Positions 12,585 to 23,858 of a stretch of DNA of 64,000 nucleotides are shown piece by piece. Within the stretch, counting starts at the first letter, position 1. The number at the start of each line of letters is the position of its first letter. A program made the translations under genes and the position numbers. This stretch comes from Ceratobasidium sp. AG-K. Its lineage: Eukaryota; Basidiomycota; Agaricomycetes; Cantharellales; Ceratobasidiaceae. Below the pieces are notes generated by a model, which had not been told where the DNA came from, searched no databases, and saw nothing but the letters and a program-made list of their open reading frames with translations. The stretch spans positions 1,488,001 through 1,552,000 of the forward strand of contig JAWNGF010000003.1 in the NCBI GenBank assembly GCA_037039685.1. Direction: 5' to 3'.

Positions 12585-13831
12585 ATGCATGGACGCATGG
12601 TAGTTGCTCACAATGGCCTACAGGACAGACGCCCTTATCCCTCAGATGCCGGGCTCGCATACCCGACATCCTGGCCATCCTATGAGACCTCTTTGCTCCC
12701 ACAGGGACCTGATTCCTCTAACCTTGCACTACCTGGACCTTCGTCCAACTTTCAGTTCTATCCGCCTGCGTTCGAGCAATCGCCGTTTCAGCTCCCGGAC
12801 ACCACTTATCCCACGCCTCCCCCCACTGGCACTGTAAGCTTTGAGCACAACTTTCAGCAAGAATTCTTCAGTCCCCCGCCGCCAACAGAGGTCTCTAATC
12901 CTTTCCTTCTCGAGGCTCCCAAACCTCGTCCTGTGGGTGCGCCATCGGGAGTACGGAATAACAGCTCCCTCGCAATCCGATCTCGCGCTTCATCTCACCC
13001 CCATCTACGAACACAGCTGTCCATCCCGTCCCCCTTTCCCGCCTACAGATCCATCCAATCGTTCCCCGTAAACATCCCTAGCAATCGGCATTCGTCATCC
13101 AGCTCGCCCACGGATGATGTCCCACCTCCCATCCGCCGCCACAGCGCGGACCGCGCCAACAAACCGACACCCAATCTCTCGGAGGTGATCGTCCCTACTG
13201 AAGAAGAGTCCACGGCTTTCATCAGCAAATTGTATCAGTACGTGGGCTGAAATCGTGTCACCGAGCCTGATAATTGATCCTGCCCGCAGCATATTGTCTC
13301 GGCCCGAATACTCGAAGTACCTTGCCTGGAACGAATCGGGGGATGCTTTTCTCCTGATGAATGCGACCGAATTTGCTCAGCAGGTGTTGCCGAGGTTTTT
13401 CAGGCACAGGTAAGATCGCGCATGTATGAAAAGACTTGGACGCGACATTAATAGTTCGCCCTTGACAGCAACATCAGCTCTTTCGTCCGACAGTTACGAT
13501 TGTACGGGTTCACTAGGGTATCGACCATCAGGTTGCTACAGTTGGCAGACCAATCAGACCACCCAGCCGCCGCCGACCTCGTCGCACAGGCCAATGCAAG
13601 CCCCTCCTTCCAGTCAGCTTCGGGCTTTGCCCGTAAGTAATTTATCGTTCGCCTACTTCTTCACATAGCTGAGAGATCGTCTTAGATCCATTGTTCTTGC
13701 GCGGTGGCAAGAACCTTCTGGGGCAACTGAAACCTCGCAGCTCTCGCAAAGCAAAGCGAGCCGCTTCTACACCTAAAAAGGAGGAGGGCATTGATGATAT
13801 ACCCTCGCTCGTTGGTAGCTCTGACGCTTAA
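12585..13831 (+). CDS. HSF-type transcription factor with C-terminal DNA-binding domain
   Basis: Exons 12585-13237, 13290-13409, 13469-13632 and 13686-13831 give 360 residues. About 210 N-terminal residues are Pro/Ser-rich and disordered. Then comes a clear heat-shock-factor DNA-binding domain: AFISKLYHILSRPEYSKYLAW, FLLMNATEFAQQVLPRFFRHSN, the recognition helix region SSFVRQLRLYGF, and HPLFLRGGKNLL. Classic HSF1 has this domain near its N-terminus and is followed by the HR-A/B trimerisation coiled coil. Here only about 45 residues follow, basic and without heptads. The wing loop between YGF and HPLF is about 38 residues, longer than usual. The start is uncertain: an alternative spliced start (ATG at 12475, exon 12475-12486 joined to 12624) would begin MANQDRRPYP. 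It probably acts as a nuclear DNA-binding regulator; target genes are unknown. Confidence 0.85.
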
Positions 13832-14202
13832 TCGCCATGCTCACTCTCATTTCTTGGGGACATCGACATTTTCTTCGCGCACGTTCTTGCTTGTTTTTAT
13901 TGAACTTCGATTCATTCATAGCGTGCGCATACTTACTACTGCTTCATGATATTCCCGATTATCTTATATATCCGTATGCCTCGCTTGATTTGTCTTTGTG
14001 GTTTTATCATCTCTCTTCTTGCTATGGACGGTTCTGTAACTTTATGTACTACGCATGATCAATCATCAACCCTCTATGAAATTGCAATCACTTCTTCGGG
14101 TACCCGGTTACCAACTCGCCCGACTCAAAGCCCCCATAAAGCAAAGCTCGCCCCGCATCGACCCCACCATCTCTTATCGTTGCTCACCGCTCATATACTA
14201 CT
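13832..14202. other. Intergenic region, about 370 bp
   Basis: T-rich 3' flank of the HSF-domain gene followed by a CA/CT-rich leader before the ATG at 14203. No feature recognised beyond that. Confidence 0.4.
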
Positions 14203-15995
14203 ATGAAAGCCATCGTAATTGACCACTACGCGCACCCGTCCAAGCAGCAAGTGTAAGTATGGGGGTGGGATGGGTAGTTTATCAAACTAAACATCTTCTC
14301 TGGAAGGACCAACCAGGCTCCAGAGCCAAAGCCGGCTGCCGACGAGGTTGTAGTCGAGGTGCACACAGCGTATGCCACTCAAGTCACGCGAATATTAGCA
14401 TCACGCCATTAATACAATTGAATAGCGCGCTCAACTTTTTCGATATCCTGCAAGCACAAGGGAAATATCAGAGTGAGTGCACTCATTCCTCTAATAACAC
14501 CGTGCCGACTAAGCATCAACACTTTGAAACCAAGACCAACCGCCCTTCCCATTTGTTTTGGGTGCCGAGTTTGCTGGCGTTATTGCTACATCATCTCCCA
14601 TCCCCAAAGGATGCCCCTTCAAGGCAGGCGATAAGGTGTTTGGCAGCGCACAGGTGGGTCATATTTTATGCTTATTTACCATACACCCATTCATCTTTTG
14701 CGTGTATCTAGGGTGCATATGCCGAGCGTGTTGCTGCCAAGTGGCAAAGCTTACACCCCGTTCCACGCGGGTTTTCATTTGATCAAGCAGCAGGGCTATT
14801 TGTGACCTGGCCGACTAGGTATGGCTGGACAGAATAATTCACTTAGAACCACACTAATTCTTTCAAGCTACGAAGCTCTGGTGGGAAGGGCACAACTCCA
14901 GCCAGGTAAGCTCGAGCTACGTGGTCGGGAATGTAATCGTTCTCATATGTCCGACTTCAGGAGAATGGTGTTTAGGTATGGACGTCAACTAGTCAACGAT
15001 GTCAAACATATTGAACTTCCCAATTACATTCACACAGTTCACGCAGCTGCCGGAGGAGTTGGCCTGGCTGCTGTTCAAATTGCCAAAGGTATGATACAGC
15101 TAACCATGAGCTTTGGGCCTGCTAACAGCGATATCTAGCATTGGGAGCCAAAGTGATTGCTACGGCTGGTACTCCAGACAAGCTTGAAGTATGCCGGTCG
15201 TTTGGTGGCGCAGATGAGGTAATAGACTATACAATGCCCGGCTGGCAAAAGGAGGTTCTCAAGTTGACAAACGGGAAAGGCGTTGGTGGGCACAAGGTTC
15301 ATGATCTCCAAATTGTCTGTGGTTCTAATAGATTATTTCCCTCTTCTACAGATGTTATTTACGACCCGGTCGGTCTCATCAAGGACTCGTTGAAATGTAT
15401 TGCTTGGAAGGTGCGCCTTGTCGTCAAATTTCATGTGCTCTGGTTTAACTGTATGCGTTTTCAGGGCCGCGCGTTGGTGGTCGGATTTGCTGCCGGGGAC
15501 ATAGAAAAAGTGAGTCAAGCGTTGAACGTCACTTCTGGTAAATGGCTGAGATCCTTTGGCTAGTTGCCGCTGAATCTCGTTCTGCTAAAAAACATCAGTA
15601 TTGTCGGTATACATTGGGGTGCATACATGAGTAAGTTGAATAGGTTTAGTAGAAGGTTGGAGACTCACCTGATGGCAGAAAATGACATTGGTCACGTCCC
15701 TTCGGTTTGGAGGGCTTTATTCGAGTAAGACCCGAGCCATTGTAGTCGTGTTGCCGCCTTTGGCTGATCTACACACCAATAGACTATTTGAAAGTGGAAA
15801 AGTCAAACCTGTGGTATTCTCTGAAGTATACAAGTACGTCATCGATTTCAGCTCCATGTGCTATGAAATATGTCTAATAATCAATGTAGGGGCTTAGATC
15901 AGGTGTCTACCGGACTCGAGGCGCTGGAACAGCGGAAAACATGGGGCAAGGCGGTTGTGCAAATCCAGCCCGGTCCGAAAATTGCCAAATTGTAA
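14203..15995 (+). CDS. Quinone oxidoreductase / zinc-less alcohol dehydrogenase (MDR family)
   Basis: Fifteen exons sum to 1011 bp (336 residues), the usual length for NADPH:quinone reductases. The N-terminal GroES-like half has EVVVEVHTAALNFFDILQAQG, FPFVLGAEFAGVI and GDKVFG. The Rossmann half has VHAAAGGVGLAAVQIAKALGA (AAxGGVGxxAxQ nucleotide-binding loop), IATAGTPDKLEVCRSFGADE-like sequence (here FGGADE) and VDVIYDPVG. There is no zinc-binding Cys set, which points to the zeta-crystallin/QOR branch. It should reduce quinones or activated alkenes with NADPH in the cytosol. One exon (14961-14975) is only 15 bp and is required to join LQPG to EWCLVH. The ATG gives the standard MKAIVIDHYAHPSKQQV start. 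Confidence 0.9.
14961..14975 (+). other. 15-bp micro-exon of the quinone oxidoreductase gene
   Basis: Between a CAG acceptor and a GTATGG donor, these 15 bases supply the codons for EWCL and complete the split codons on both sides. Without it the family motif QPGEWCLVHAAAGG is broken. Confidence 0.8.
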
Positions 15996-16343
15996 TTCAT
16001 TTTCGGATGATCTACGGTGGATAGCATGTTCTACGTACCGCGTGGAAATATTATCGAGTGTAAATGCGAGCAACGTTCTCAGACCCCTATTGCGGAGTAT
16101 TGCGAGTGACAGGCGCGTCGTGTGTGAAGCCGTGAGAACGATCACGTGTTATCTCCACCAAAATCTAAGCGCCTCCTATTCGGCTATCACATTAGTCAAC
16201 GCGCGGAGAACGCAAATGCGACCACCGCGCCTTTCGGCCGTAACAAAAGCTCAAATAGATACCCAATAACGAGCCTCGTATCTCGTATCTCAACTCTATA
16301 CATCGACTGTATCAATAGCATAGACTTTTCTCATACAACTACG
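15996..16343. other. Intergenic region, about 350 bp
   Basis: 3' flank of the oxidoreductase and NAR1 promoter. No TATA box or other element stands out. Confidence 0.4.
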
Positions 16344-18275
16344 ATGGCCTTCTCTAGAGGATTGGTATGTACATGAGTTGCCACAACGCGGTTCGCTGAA
16401 ACCGACCTCTTAGACTCTAACCGATTTGAATGACTTTATTACCCCGTCGCAAGCGTGTATAAAACCTGTGGAGGAAGTCAAACCGCAGAGGGTTGAAAAC
16501 GCGGCTTCGGTAAGTTAATATCGAAGGCGGTGATAGAGACTCCAAACTGATGCTAGGACAGACGCAAATCGGAATAGACTCAGCCGGTGTTTACTACGAG
16601 GAAAGCCAGGAGGACCCCGGAAGGAAAAAGCTACAACAGGCACAGATTAGCTTGAATGATTGTTTGGCGTGCAGGTGAGTGGTTCAGGCTCATGTGGTAC
16701 CCGGAGATATTTGACTCTGGCCTATAGTGGCTGTATTACCTCTGCAGAGACTGTGTTGATATCTATGCAATCCCACGAGGAGGTTTTGAAGGTCGTGGAG
16801 TCGAACCCACTCCCTTCACACCCGGATCACAAAACGCTCGTGATGTCGATTGCGCCTCAGTGCCTTGCCTCGCTCGCCGCATCTATCAATCCTTTAGCAA
16901 CGACCCAGCAAGTACTTCGGAGGATCGAGGCATTCGCATCACAGGCTCTGGGATTCTCTCATGTGTTTGACACGACTTTTGCTCGGCACATTGCACTCTT
17001 GGAGCACACGCGCGAGTTTTCTGAGCGCAAGGCTTCATCGACGTCACCGGCTTCATTGGACGACAACTCCGGCGGCGCACGACTTCCTATGATCGCGAGC
17101 GCATGCCCTGGCTGGGTGTGCTACGTCGAGAAGGCGCATCCAGAAATGATTCCATTCCTCTCACGAACAAAAAGTCCTCAGCAAGTCATGGGTACTCTTG
17201 TAAAGGAGTGGCTCGCTAAGCAGTGGGATAAACGGTTCGCGTCGCTCCTACCCCTTTGCCACGATTCAAATTGAATGTTCTTAAATACAGGAGCGATTCA
17301 ATCTACCATGTGACCGTTATGCCTTGCTACGATAAGAAGCTCGAGGCGTCAAGACAGGATTTCTTCAACGACATTCTCTCTACACGGGACGTGGATTGCG
17401 TATTGACTACCACGGAGCTCGAAATCTTGATAAGAGATAAGGGTTGGGATCTCTCCACGCCTGTTCCCGGTGAAGCTAGATGTGCGGGAGACCTCATGCC
17501 GCCAGACGCCAATGACGCCATGTTTCCTGAACTTGTACAGCATCCAGGATCCTCATCTGGCTCGTACCTCCAATCCTTGATCGACTCAGTTTCCTTGACG
17601 GCCCAGTCACCAGTTGTCTCAATCAAGACTATTCGAACGTCGGATTATGAAGAGTATACTGTGACGGACGAGGCCGATGGCAAAATTCTGTTTCGTGGAG
17701 CCAAGTGTTATGGATTCCGGAACTTGCAGAATATTGTCCGAAAGGTGGGGCGGGATGCGGGTGTTTCAGTCGGTCGCGGCGCGGCTGGTCGTACTGTGGC
17801 TCGGGGGCGGCGGACAACGGGCGGGGCTGTTCGCAAGGGTATGCAGGCCGACGAACCAAGGTCATACGACTACGTGGAAGTCATGGCCTGCCCGTCCGGG
17901 TGTGTCAATGGGGGAGGACAATTACGAGGGGGAGTACGTGGGTCCGTCAACACAGCGGATGGGATGTCCGAATCGGCGTCTGCTCGGGATGCGCGCTGGG
18001 GCGACAAACAACTTGTGAAAGATGTGGAGGCCGTATATTGGGGTGGAGCTTGGACGCCTCCCCCGTCGCCAACGAGCAAACAGCGCGCACCGAAATTTGC
18101 GATGGCTGATAATTTAGCGACACGGGTTCTCAAGGACCTCTGCCAGCCCGTTTCAGTCTGCGGCCAGTGGAGCGACAACATGGACAATGAAGCCGAATCG
18201 TTGCGACGTGCCTTATTTCGGACCAATTTTCGGGCCGTTGAAAGCGAGGTTGTCGGCTTGGCTGTCCAATGGTAG
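16344..18275 (+). CDS. NAR1: Cytosolic Fe-S cluster assembly factor NAR1
   Basis: Exons 16344-16364, 16414-16509, 16562-16674, 16728-17234 and 17291-18275 give 573 residues. This is an Fe-only-hydrogenase-like protein of the CIA pathway, which passes 4Fe-4S clusters to cytosolic and nuclear apoproteins. The N-terminal cluster ligands are visible (ACIKP, then NDCLACSGCITSAE). The hydrogenase-like core has ASACPGWVCYVEKAHPE, the canonical VMPCYDKKLEASR and MACPSGCVNGGGQ, which hold the second cluster. TDLNDFITPSQ at the N-terminus is typical of the family. A Gly/Arg-rich insert (about GRGAAGRTVARGRRTTGGAV) sits between IVRKVGRDAG and the YDYVEVMACP block. The last part is somewhat longer than yeast Nar1. 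The first intron follows codon 7. Confidence 0.93.
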
Positions 18276-18941
18276 ACGCTTGTAGTATTTTGTATCCTGT
18301 CGCTATAGGAATATATTCATTAGTGGAGCAGCTTATATTTTTCCTCGCGAACCGGTACACGATCAACTCCGATGCGCCGCAATTCTCTGATCAGGGTAGG
18401 AGTGGGACTTTATCTGTTTGATCCTATTCATACTTGGTTACGCGCGTTGATCAAACCGAGTTTTAAGCTCGCCACATTTTGTCCTGCCGCCGGGACGTCT
18501 GCGTCATCGTCCCATTGTTATCATACGAGTCACCTAATAAATGAGGGTGGACCAGATGGATTCGGAAATACGAGTACTGGTTAATTGACAATTTAATTGG
18601 TAGCTAGTGTCGAGTTGCAATGAATACACCAAAAACTTGTGACAGCTACAGCAGCTACAGAAAGCGTACAGGTATGCAGTCGATAATAGGCTATGCATCA
18701 ATAGATATCGTGCGTTGAGACCGAGAACAGGGAAAAGCAAAGAAACTATGGTATCCAAGAGTTTTTTAGTCTCTGTTCAATATCTTCGAACAGGTTTGCC
18801 GCCCGAAGCAAAGTACGCTTTGCATCTGCAAAGCTCCATGTAAGTCTCATCTCCAAGGCAAGAACACAACACAAGTGAAACACAACATACCGTTCACATG
18901 GCTCGTAGTTCATTGCGGTGATTCTAAGTGAAAAATGGAAG
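18276..18941. other. Intergenic region between convergent genes
   Basis: 3' flanks of NAR1 and of the small Cys-rich gene. Open frames here are short and show no protein signature. Confidence 0.4.
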
Positions 18942-19385
18942 TCAGACGGAAGGCTGGGGTAATGTGGGGGGATAAGCGCACTTCTGGATATCGGGGCCAT
19001 ATTCCTACATTCGGTAAATCAGTCTGCGAACAAAAAGCAGCACCTAGCAAAGTTTGTACTCACCATTGCACAAGTATTATGCGTCCTGCAGTTGTCGGGA
19101 TGTTTCGAGCTCTTGTTACATTTAGGGTCTTCGCAGTCTAAACCAATACCCATTGCGTCAGAGCCTGTGGGGCTGAAAATTTTGGGCTCGTGCGCACCAT
19201 ATATCGCAGAGACCCAGTGTAGAACCTAAGAGGAGTGTGTAAGATATGGCTAACGGCCGCAAAAGCAAGTACTCACGTAGTGTCCACAGCCGCGATGTTG
19301 TGTTCCCTCACTATCCAATCAATGAGCAGAGTCAGTGAGTGTCGAGAGGGCGTTGGTCGAGAACATACGTGATCTGACGACACAT
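18942..19385 (-). CDS. Small Cys/His-rich protein, function unknown
   Basis: Four exons on the minus strand (19369-19385, 19277-19310, 19064-19225, 18942-19004) join into a 91-residue protein in one frame, each with good GT..AG borders. It begins MCRQITEGTQHRGCGHYV and has nine Cys (positions 2, 14, 48, 53, 63, 69, 80 among the clear ones) plus His at 11, 16, 59 and 66, arranged as CGH, then C-x4-C-x5-H-x3-C-x5-C. That spacing suggests metal binding. There is no signal peptide or membrane helix. The first exon is only 17 bp, so automated annotation would probably miss the gene. Small proteins starting M-C and carrying a CGHY motif recur in Agaricomycetes, to my recollection, without assigned function. 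It diverges from the Tlg2-like gene. Confidence 0.55.
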
Positions 19386-19917
19386 TGTGAAGGTAAGATA
19401 CGGTGCTAGCAGGCGTTATTATAGGGCTGGGTAGGCCAGGGGTAGGCGGACAGGGGCTGAGGCACGCAGGGAGCAAAAATGGAGTGGAGACCAGTGACCG
19501 GAAGAGCGAGAAACTTTATAACGATGGAGGGCCGAGGGTTTTGGTATAAACTCACAGATGCACTGTAGACGGGAAACTGGATGTGTTCCAGTGGCAACGT
19601 GGGCAGGGTAATGATGGTTGAAACAGTAGCCAGCCAAAAAGCTACTGATACAAATTTGCCTGAGCCGGCGGACCGATCGCATGCGCGCTCTCGGCACCCT
19701 CAGGACAAACTAGCCTTAACCCAATGGGAATTTCCTGGATCGCAACCAACCATTGTCAAAGCGTCATCGTGCATCGTCCCCGGACACAGCTTATCCGACC
19801 CGGCCCACACCCCGATCCCATCGGCAAAATGAAATATTATATTTAGCCCCTATTCTGGCAGTGTACGAGGTCCTTCCTCGCACGTGATCATGGCCCTGCT
19901 GCTTTGTCTCGCCCGCC
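19386..19917. other. Shared upstream region of two divergent genes
   Basis: About 530 bp between the ATG codons of the small Cys-rich gene and the SNARE gene. No clear TATA box. Both promoters must lie here. Confidence 0.4.
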
Positions 19918-21327
19918 ATGACTGTCTCCCCCACCACCCGCTCACGCACGAACTTGTTTATCTCTTATCGCGACTCACAAGCGCGCGCTTCTCGCTACTC
20001 TCGCTCCCGCCGCCACTATGCCGATGACGACCCGGAGGCGGACGAGGGCCAGCGTCTCATCCGCGCCGACGACAACCCGGAGAATGCCGCACTCCACATC
20101 GATGTCGCACCCTCATGGTGCGCCTCGCTTGCCTTTTACGTTTTTGCGCTCTAACTCATCGACAGGATGGATATCTCGGACCAAGTCGAAGCCGCCATCG
20201 TCGATACGAGAAACAAGAGTACGTGGCACTCCCTATACTTTCCGGATCCGATCCGATAGCATGCAAACTCTGAACTCCGACACTTCACGCTACATTTTCC
20301 AACTCCGCCTACTGATTTCCGATTAAAAGTCCTGGCTCTCGACAAGCTTCACGCCAAGCACGTGCTTCCGGGATTCAAGGACCGTTCAGCAGAGGAACGC
20401 GAAATTGAGCTGCGTACGAGCGAGATAACACGCGTGAGTTTGATTTTTTTTCCTATGTTGAAAACTTTAACGATTGCCGTGCCAACTCCGCCTACAGGAA
20501 TTTAGACGTTGCCATTCTTTGATTCAACGGATATCTGCCTCGAGCCATACGTTTCCCCCTAATTCTCAGTCTTCTCAGAACGATGTTACATCGGCACGAA
20601 ATGTCCAGCGCGCGCTGGCTGCCAAGGTGCAAGAGCTGAGTGGACTGTTTCGGACTAAGCAACGAGTCTATATGCAAAGTTGGTATTTTCTCCAACGATT
20701 CATCGATCGAGTTCCTTATAGATTCATCGCCCATCAGAGCTCCAAGGTCATGCCATTAGCCGGAACGATCAGATGATCGCATCAGGCCTTGCATCCTCGA
20801 ATAGTGCCAACATGTATGATTCGGTTCAGGAGGACGAAGAAGCGGTACGGAGACAAGGGTTTGACTTTGATCTAGTCGTTTCTCACTAGTTTCCGTAGTC
20901 TCGATCGCAACTCTCTGCTATGCAGCATTCCGATCCGAGTTTAGCCGCAAGAAATCATGAGATTGCAGAGATTGCCAAGTCGATTGTTTCACTCGCCGAG
21001 TTATTCAAGGACCTATCCAATTTAGTCATCGACCAAGGCACGATTCTAGACAGCGTAGAATACAACATACAACAAACGGCAATTCATATGGAAGATGCTG
21101 TCAAGGAGCTTGACATTGCAACTCGGTATGTCACCTCAACTTTCCCCTTTTGGTCTGCTAATTAGTGGCACAGGTACCAACGGAACACGGGTCGAAGAAA
21201 ATGCATATTCCTACTTCTCCTTATCATCTTTGGCCTTGTTATTGTTCTTATATTCAAGCCTCGGAAGCACCCACAGTCCGTTGACACCACTCAGCCTGCG
21301 CCTACGCGTACTGCCCATATTGACTAA
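19918..21327 (+). CDS. TLG2: t-SNARE syntaxin, Tlg2 / syntaxin-16 type
   Basis: Seven exons (19918-20117, 20166-20218, 20330-20433, 20498-20678, 20738-20844, 20899-21125, 21174-21327) give 341 residues. The N-terminus TRSRTNLFISYRDSQARAS matches the Sec1/Munc18-binding peptide of Tlg2/syntaxin-16. Then follow the Habc helices (MDISDQVEAAIVDTRNKILAL, KHVLPGFKDRSAEEREIE, FRRCHSLIQRI) and the SNARE helix (EIAEIAKSIVSLAELFKDLSNLVIDQGTILDSVEYNIQ) with the zero-layer Gln in LVIDQGTILD. A C-terminal membrane anchor (CIFLLLLIIFGLVIVLIF) is followed by a short luminal tail. The family mediates fusion of endosome-derived vesicles with the trans-Golgi. Confidence 0.92.
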
Positions 21328-22031
21328 TATATCAAGTTTGACAAATCTGATTATTGCCATGACCCCGGCAAGCCTCAAGGTTGAAGTAGGGTTTATTCAT
21401 GAATATATTTGAACCGAGTCTCGTGTACGGATAGCCAAAGTTCTAACTAACGAATCAGATATGTGTACTGCACCGAGCTCGATCGTCCACCACGAGGCAC
21501 AGCGGCTGGTTCCGGGCTGTGCTTACGCAAATATTCTTTTTTCGTGCCGTGAGCAGCAAACACGTTATACTGGGGGCATAGATGAATCCATCACGAAGAT
21601 CTATCTGCGAAATGAAAGGCTTGACGCTCAGGGCGTGTAGGCCAGCCGTATTTGGAAAACCTCAAGAACACATGTTTTTACCAATGCCCGATCTCTAAGG
21701 TTGTAATGCCTATAAATGGCGGATCAGGTACTAGGTTGAGGATATGTGGAGTACCTGTGGCTCGCATTTGGATGACCAGACTCTTGTCTCCCGATTTCAT
21801 ATACAATGTGGTTTCCGCGACGGGCGCTCCAGAACGCCCATCGATTCGACTTTTGTTGACCATGAGTGTGTTGTAGATGACTAACTAGACTCGGATGTGC
21901 ACTGGTTCATTCCAGGGTTGGAGACGAACTTGATTGTTTTGAATGTTGAATAACCGGCCATGAGAGTATTTATGGAAAACACAACGCCCCAGCTAATATT
22001 GCGCACGATTTACATTCTGCAACAGTCCAAA
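21328..22031. other. Intergenic region between convergent genes
   Basis: 3' flanks of the SNARE gene and the F-box gene. Small open frames only; nothing recognised. Confidence 0.4.
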
Positions 22032-23710
22032 CTAATCACCCGAAACGAGATCGGAATCAAATATGAAGATGTGCATATTGCGTGTTAGGATAGCTAGCGT
22101 GCCGCGAACCTCGTCGACGGCGAGTGCGGAAACTAGGGGCGAACTCAATTTAGCTGATTCAAGGGGGCGTAGCTGAAAGTGACCATCGCTGAGCGTCAAG
22201 AGCGCTAGTCCGGTGATATCGAGCTTTCTCGGGTCCGAGGTTACCACCGCGCCGCGAATCCCGCATCCCCCTAGGGCACACTTGAGTACGTAGTTGAACT
22301 CGGGGAATACACACCACCCAAGTTAGATAGGACAACGAGTCGGTTTCGATCCAAGTTCACATGGTAGGCCAGGAGCTCGGTGAGCTTTGGAGACCTTGCC
22401 ACACACAGGAGTACAGATATCGCTGGCCGGGCTCCGGTGTATTTGCTGGGACATCGGGATGGGGGAGTGTAATTTGGTGAGATACCCAAGGTAAGGTTTC
22501 ACAGGCGATAGGAATCTGAGGTTCGGGCTCGATTTGGCTGGGGTTGGTCGCGTGTTCCGGCAGATCGTAGAACTCCAGGTGAGTCGCATTCTTGCTCGCG
22601 CGAACGATCAGAACGTGTTGACCCTCTTTCGTTTCTACCAAGCGAAATACGCAGTCGCTCATCTGCGATTTTGTCATTCGGTAGAGAGGGGTGGGAAGAG
22701 CCGGTTTCGATCAGGACCCCAAAAACGCCGAGGAGAAAAACGTGGCTCGCATACCTCAAAGTGAGTTGTGCGCATAGCATGCTGAGGTGGACGGTGAGTA
22801 TGCTCCTCATCCAGTCCCCAGCGCCAGACGTCCAGAAAGGAATGGGATGAATCGTTTGACATTTTGCACAGAAGCATCAAACAGCGCCGCGAGGCGCTCA
22901 CTTGAATCGCAGAAACCGTAATCGGGCTCGCCAAGTTTAACTTGTATTCTGGGAGGCTAGTCAATGCTATGCCAGGCGCCTCCAAAGGTAAATCCTCGAA
23001 AGAAATCTTTAGACTAGCGTCAACATTGGTAAGTCGGTGCTCAAAACTGCTTAAGCATTATTGATGCACCTACGGAGATTTCCATGCAGTTGCACACTGA
23101 GCACTGTAGGACCCTGGAACCAGTGAACCAGTCCAGTCCAACTAAGAACAGATGAACCTCTCTTGTCATTGATTATTCGCATCTTTGCGTTGCAAGAGGG
23201 CTCCCCGGACCTGATCGCACGAGCGAGTTGCATGGCTGCCACATCGCCACAATCGCTGGTACAGAGTAGCCACTGTTTGCTTCCAACTATTTCGACGTTT
23301 GACCACGTTTCTTCCCCGGGTAACTCGCGATCAACCTGACTGTACGGGTTCGCACCAGACCAGCGTCTATCAATCTTTGCGGCACGCAAGGTGGCCCGAA
23401 TGAGCGTGCCGGAGAACTCCGTGTGATTCGGCGTGATGATGAGTCGGTGGCCGAGCCCAGTGAGCTTAGGATCGGAAGCTCCAGAGCAGAGCTTGCCCTC
23501 AGCCATACTGAGATAGCGCTGGCCACTGTTCTAATATGAACACAAACCTACACGTGCCAGGATCAAGAACACCAACCTCTATGAGTCGGAGAATACGCAG
23601 CAGGAGGTAAGAGATGTACTTACCTGTCTTAGTCTCCACAGATCGTCAATGTCGAGAAAGGAGGCGACATGAATAAGAATATCATCGGAAATATTGCCGA
23701 TATGGTGCAT
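22032..23710 (-). CDS. F-box protein with a degenerate C-terminal repeat region
   Basis: Exon 1 (23624-23710) encodes MHHIGNISDDILIHVASFLD followed by IDDLWRLRQ, a canonical F-box start that would bind Skp1 in an SCF ubiquitin ligase. Exon 2 starts at 23530 (NSGQRYLSMAEGK) and contains the block RAAKIDRRWSGANPYSQVDRE and SNVEIVGSKQWLLCTSDCGD, which resembles a beta-propeller-like tail found in expanded F-box families of Rhizoctonia-type fungi. Later exons carry SFEDLPLEAPGIALTSLPEY, MSDCVFRLVETKEGQHVLIV, ARPAISVLLCVARSPKLTEL, LDRNRLVVLSNLGG and the terminal SALAVDEVRGTLAILTRNMHI. One junction, near 22440-22550, does not resolve in frame with ordinary splice sites, so a sequence error, an unusual intron or a disabling change is possible there. 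Confidence 0.6.
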
Positions 23711-23858
23711 CAAGAATACTGAACCTGTTTTCCCGCCCTGTTGTTCCAGTATATCTGCTAAACTTGTAGTCGGGCGGATACGGGTGTCCGAACACGACGA
23801 ATTGCCGCCTAGTCACACCAGCACGTGATCTACTTCTCTTATTTACTTCCTCCGCCTA

